In this document: piece after piece, positions 6,404 through 8,665 of the stretch
Numbering within the stretch: position 1 is the stretch's first letter
Layout: each line of letters begins with the position of its first letter
DNA from: Burkholderiales bacterium
GTDB lineage: Bacteria > Pseudomonadota > Gammaproteobacteria > Burkholderiales > Burkholderiaceae
Direction of reading: 5' to 3'
Assembly: GCA_903643055.1 (NCBI GenBank)
Contig: CAHJWV010000757.1
Span: forward strand, 1 to 8,665
Length of the DNA: 8,665 nt
Translations under genes and position numbers: made by a program
Notes under the pieces: model-generated
Database searches by the model: none
Told to the model about the DNA's origin: nothing
Seen by the model: only the letters and a program-made list of their open reading frames with translations

Positions 6404-7138
6404 ATGACTATCTCGTCCAACCACCGGGTTCCGCTCGATTTCCCCCGCCCGCTGACCACGGTCGATCTCGCGATCTTCACCCTGCTCGGCGACGCGCTGC
6501 AGGTGCTGCTAATACGCCGCCCGAATGAAAGGCGTGAGCCGCATCCGGGCCAATGGGCCTTGCCGGGAGGCTTTGTCGATGTCGCCATCGATACAGACCT
6601 CGCCGCCTGCGCGCGCCGCAAGCTGCAGGAAAAAACCAAAATCAACAGCCCCTACCTCGAACAACTCGGCAGTTGGGGCAGCGCCACCCGCGACCCGCGC
6701 GGCTGGTCGACGACGCATGTGTATTTCGCGTTGATCCCGGCCGATGGGCTGGTGCTGGCCCGCGGTGCGAATGCCGCCGAAGTGGCGTGGTTCGCTGTCG
6801 ATGCGCTGCTGCGCAAACCCGAACTGGCCTTCGACCACAACGACCTGCTGAAGTCGGCCGTCGATCGGCTGCGCAGCAAGGTCGAATACACCTCGCTGCC
6901 GGCTTACCTGCTCGCCGAACCTTTCACCTTGCCGCAGCTGCAGCGCGTGTATGAAATCGTGCTGGGTCGAACGATCGACAAAAGCGGCTTTCGCACCCGC
7001 ATGATGGCGGCCGACTTTCTCAGCGAAGCGGGCTTCGTCGAAAGCGATTCCAACCGCCCGCCGATGGGCTACCGCCTGATCGATCGCAGCAAAGCGGTGG
7101 TCTTTCCACGCACCTTCAGCCCAAGGAATGGCGAATGA
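6404..7138 (+). CDS. nrtR: NrtR, Nudix-related transcriptional regulator of NAD metabolism
   Basis: This 244-residue repressor has an N-terminal Nudix-like sensor domain (about 15-150) and a C-terminal winged-helix DNA-binding domain (about 160-235). Family hallmarks are the [14 protein letters not shown] start, [18 protein letters not shown] (84-101), YFALIPAD (107-114) and the C-terminal [15 protein letters not shown] and FRTRM blocks. The Nudix box is degenerate: the REUxEE core reads RKLQEK (72-77), with only Glu76 kept and the spacing altered. It should therefore bind but not hydrolyse its ligand, as is usual in NrtR. ADP-ribose is the known effector that releases NrtR from DNA in Shewanella. 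Palindromes before this gene and before the NAD operon are its likely targets. It overlaps the next gene by 4 bp (ATGA), so the two are probably co-transcribed. The ribosome site is weak. Confidence 0.93.
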   Translation: MTISSNHRVPLDFPRPLTTVDLAIFTLLGDALQVLLIRRPNERREPHPGQWALPGGFVDVAIDTDLAACARRKLQEKTKINSPYLEQLGSWGSATRDPRGWSTTHVYFALIPADGLVLARGANAAEVAWFAVDALLRKPELAFDHNDLLKSAVDRLRSKVEYTSLPAYLLAEPFTLPQLQRVYEIVLGRTIDKSGFRTRMMAADFLSEAGFVESDSNRPPMGYRLIDRSKAVVFPRTFSPRNGE

Positions 7139-8592
7139 AGCCGTCGCTGATCGACCGCTATCGCGGCTGCCTGCTCGGCCTCGCATGTGGCGATGCCGTG
7201 GGCACAACGGTGGAGTTCGAGCGGCGCGGGCACTTCGAGCCGGTGACCGACATGGTCGGCGGTGGCGTCTTCGATCTGGCACCCGGCCAATGGACCGATG
7301 ACACCTCGATGGCGCTGTGCCTGGCCACGAGCCTGCTGCACGCGCAGGGCTTCAACGCCACCGACCAGATGAACCGCTACCTCAACTGGCAGCAATGGGG
7401 CTACCTGAGTTCGACCGGCAGCTGCTTCGACATCGGCGGCACGGTGTTGCAAGCCTTGCAGCGTTATCAGGCCACCGGCAACCCGATGGCCGGCAGCACC
7501 GACCCGCGCAGCGCGGGCAATGGCTCGCTGATGCGGCTGGCACCGGCCATCTTGTTTTATTACCCGAACAGCGAAGCCGTGCGGGCCCATGCGCGGCTCA
7601 GCTCGGCCACCACCCACGCTGCGGCCGAAGCGCTGGACTGCTGCGAGCTGCTGGCCGAATTGCTGATGCGCGCGCTCGATGGCCACGGCCGCGACCAAGT
7701 GCTGATCAGTTCGTTGGCGAAGCCGACAAGCCCGAAAGTGCAAGCCTTGCAGGCGCGCGCTTATCTCGACAAGCCGAGTTCGGCGATCACCGGCTCGGGT
7801 TACTGTGTCGAATCTCTGGAGGCCGCGCTGTGGTGCTTTGCGCACAGTCATTCGTTCGAAGAAGCCGTTCTGATGGCAACCAACCTGGGTGACGATGCCG
7901 ACACCACGGCCGCCATCACCGGCCAGCTGGCCGGCGCCTTCTACGGCTTGGAAGGCATTCCGGCCCATTGGCGCGAGCGCCTTCACCTGGCCGCTGAGAT
8001 CGATCACATCGCCCGGCAACTGTTCGCCGCGCGCGACCCGGCCTTGGCACCGCTGCCGGAAGCCGGCCGTATATCCCCACTGCCGCAGATGCGTGCCTTG
8101 CGCGCTGACATCACGACGCTGGCGGTCGATGCGATCGTCAATGCGGCCAACAGCTCGCTGCTCGGCGGCAAGGGCGTCGATGGCGCGATTCACCGCGCTG
8201 CCGGCCCTCAACTGCTCGAAGCCTGCCGCGCCTTGCAGGGTTGCAAGACCGGCCAGGCCAAGATCACGGCGGGCTATCGCTTGCCTGCGCGCCATGTGAT
8301 TCACACCGTTGGCCCGGTGTGGCAAGGCGGCTCGCGCGGCGAGGCCGAATCACTGGCCAGCTGCTACCGCGAAAGCCTCCGGCTGGCCGTAACGAACGGT
8401 CTGCAGACACTGGCGTTCCCCTGCATCAGTACCGGCGTCTATGGTTACCCGATCGATCAGGCGGCCGCCATTGCGATGCGCACCGTGCGTGAATTCCAAG
8501 CGCTGCCGGGCTCGCTGCGCGAAGTCACCTTCTGCTGCTTTTCCGCGGACGATCTGAAGGTTTACAACGCCTTGCTCGGCACCAGCGGCTGA
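7135..8592 (+). CDS. ADP-ribosylglycohydrolase (DraG type) fused to a macrodomain (YmdB/MacroD type)
   Basis: The 485-residue protein joins two ADP-ribose hydrolase domains. Residues 5-300 are a DraG/ARH domain: [15 protein letters not shown] at the start, the metal-binding WTDDTSM (53-59), SAGNGSLMR (126-134) and [11 protein letters not shown] (250-260). Residues 318-482 are a macrodomain very like E. coli Ymd[20 protein letters not shown] (324-342), [14 protein letters not shown] (344-357), HTVGPVW (390-396) and STGVYGYP (432-439). The catalytic-type Asn339 and Asp349 are present. DraG-type enzymes remove ADP-ribose from Arg, Ser or other groups. MacroD/YmdB-type domains act on ADP-ribosyl esters, O-acetyl-ADP-ribose or ADP-ribose 1''-phosphate. 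Both halves look intact, and no stop or frameshift separates them. AAGGA (7123-7127) lies 7 nt before the ATG, which overlaps the nrtR stop. The true substrate cannot be read from sequence; it is probably protein- or nucleic-acid-linked ADP-ribose. Confidence 0.92.
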   Translation: MKPSLIDRYRGCLLGLACGDAVGTTVEFERRGHFEPVTDMVGGGVFDLAPGQWTDDTSMALCLATSLLHAQGFNATDQMNRYLNWQQWGYLSSTGSCFDIGGTVLQALQRYQATGNPMAGSTDPRSAGNGSLMRLAPAILFYYPNSEAVRAHARLSSATTHAAAEALDCCELLAELLMRALDGHGRDQVLISSLAKPTSPKVQALQARAYLDKPSSAITGSGYCVESLEAALWCFAHSHSFEEAVLMATNLGDDADTTAAITGQLAGAFYGLEGIPAHWRERLHLAAEIDHIARQLFAARDPALAPLPEAGRISPLPQMRALRADITTLAVDAIVNAANSSLLGGKGVDGAIHRAAGPQLLEACRALQGCKTGQAKITAGYRLPARHVIHTVGPVWQGGSRGEAESLASCYRESLRLAVTNGLQTLAFPCISTGVYGYPIDQAAAIAMRTVREFQALPGSLREVTFCCFSADDLKVYNALLGTSG

Positions 8593-8613
8593 AGCTTGAA
8601 GCGGGCTCAGCCG
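8586..8613. terminator. Inverted repeat between convergent genes, possible bidirectional terminator
   Basis: Perfect 7-bp arms CGGCTGA (8586-8592) and TCAGCCG (8607-8613) enclose a 14-nt loop that contains the small palindrome GCTTGAAGC (8594-8602). The left arm carries the stop codon of the DraG-macrodomain gene, and the right arm carries the apparent stop of the minus-strand gene beyond. There is no T-run on either side, so it is not a classical intrinsic terminator. The position between convergent genes is its main support. Confidence 0.35.
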
Positions 8614-8665
8614 ATCCGCAGCACCGGCGATGCCGGTTGCAGCGGCACACGAGCCACAAAGCGGG
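8607..8665 (-). CDS. Possible 3' end of a convergent gene (partial)
   Basis: On the minus strand an open frame enters from the right edge and reads RFVARVPLQPASPVLRIG before a TGA at 8609-8607. Composition and codon use look coding (GC-rich third positions), and its stop lies 14 bp from the stop of the gene on the other strand. Only about 18 residues are visible, with no motif I can assign. The call rests on openness and position alone. Confidence 0.35.
   Translation of the reverse strand, partial: RFVARVPLQPASPVLRIG

Noticed and set aside
7069..8325. 418-codon minus-strand open frame opposite nrtR and the DraG-macrodomain gene
   Set aside because: It spans two real genes on the other strand, has a His/Arg/Gln-rich antisense composition and no recognisable domain.

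Overview
The window is GC-rich DNA from what looks like a betaproteobacterium, probably of the Burkholderiales. That placement rests on base composition, codon use and the style of the proteins. No rRNA or other marker gene is present, so it is an inference. The genes are tightly packed, and nearly all of them concern NAD+ and ADP-ribose.

Layout: a small predicted exported protein of unknown function (91-573) is followed by a 154-bp spacer with a palindromic operator. Next comes a rightward four-gene NAD salvage operon: a PncA-like cysteine hydrolase (728-1597), nicotinate phosphoribosyltransferase pncB (1616-2806), glutamine-dependent NAD synthetase nadE (2806-4506) and a bifunctional NMN adenylyltransferase/Nudix hydrolase nadM (4532-5599). 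Convergent to it is kptA/tpt1 (5661-6254, minus strand), a NAD+-consuming RNA 2'-phosphotransferase homologue. A 149-bp divergent spacer with a second copy of the operator separates kptA from a rightward pair: nrtR (6404-7138), the Nudix-related repressor of NAD metabolism, and a two-domain protein joining a DraG-type ADP-ribosylglycohydrolase to a YmdB/MacroD-type macrodomain (7135-8592). The window ends in the likely tail of a convergent gene.

How it may work together: the two operator copies (670-686 and 6347-6363) share 14 of 16 core positions when put in the same orientation. They lie about 50 bp before the start codons of the pncA-like gene and of nrtR. The second also covers the -10 box of a good kptA promoter on the other strand. 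This suggests one NrtR regulon covering salvage, kptA and the ADP-ribose hydrolase. NrtR proteins are known to respond to ADP-ribose. KptA, DraG and macrodomain chemistry makes or releases ADP-ribose species, and the Nudix half of NadM could degrade ADP-ribose. The locus therefore reads as a closed NAD+/ADP-ribose cycle with its own sensor.

The least ordinary points are the placing of kptA and a DraG-macrodomain fusion under the same apparent NrtR control, and a Ser in KptA where the family has a catalytic Arg.
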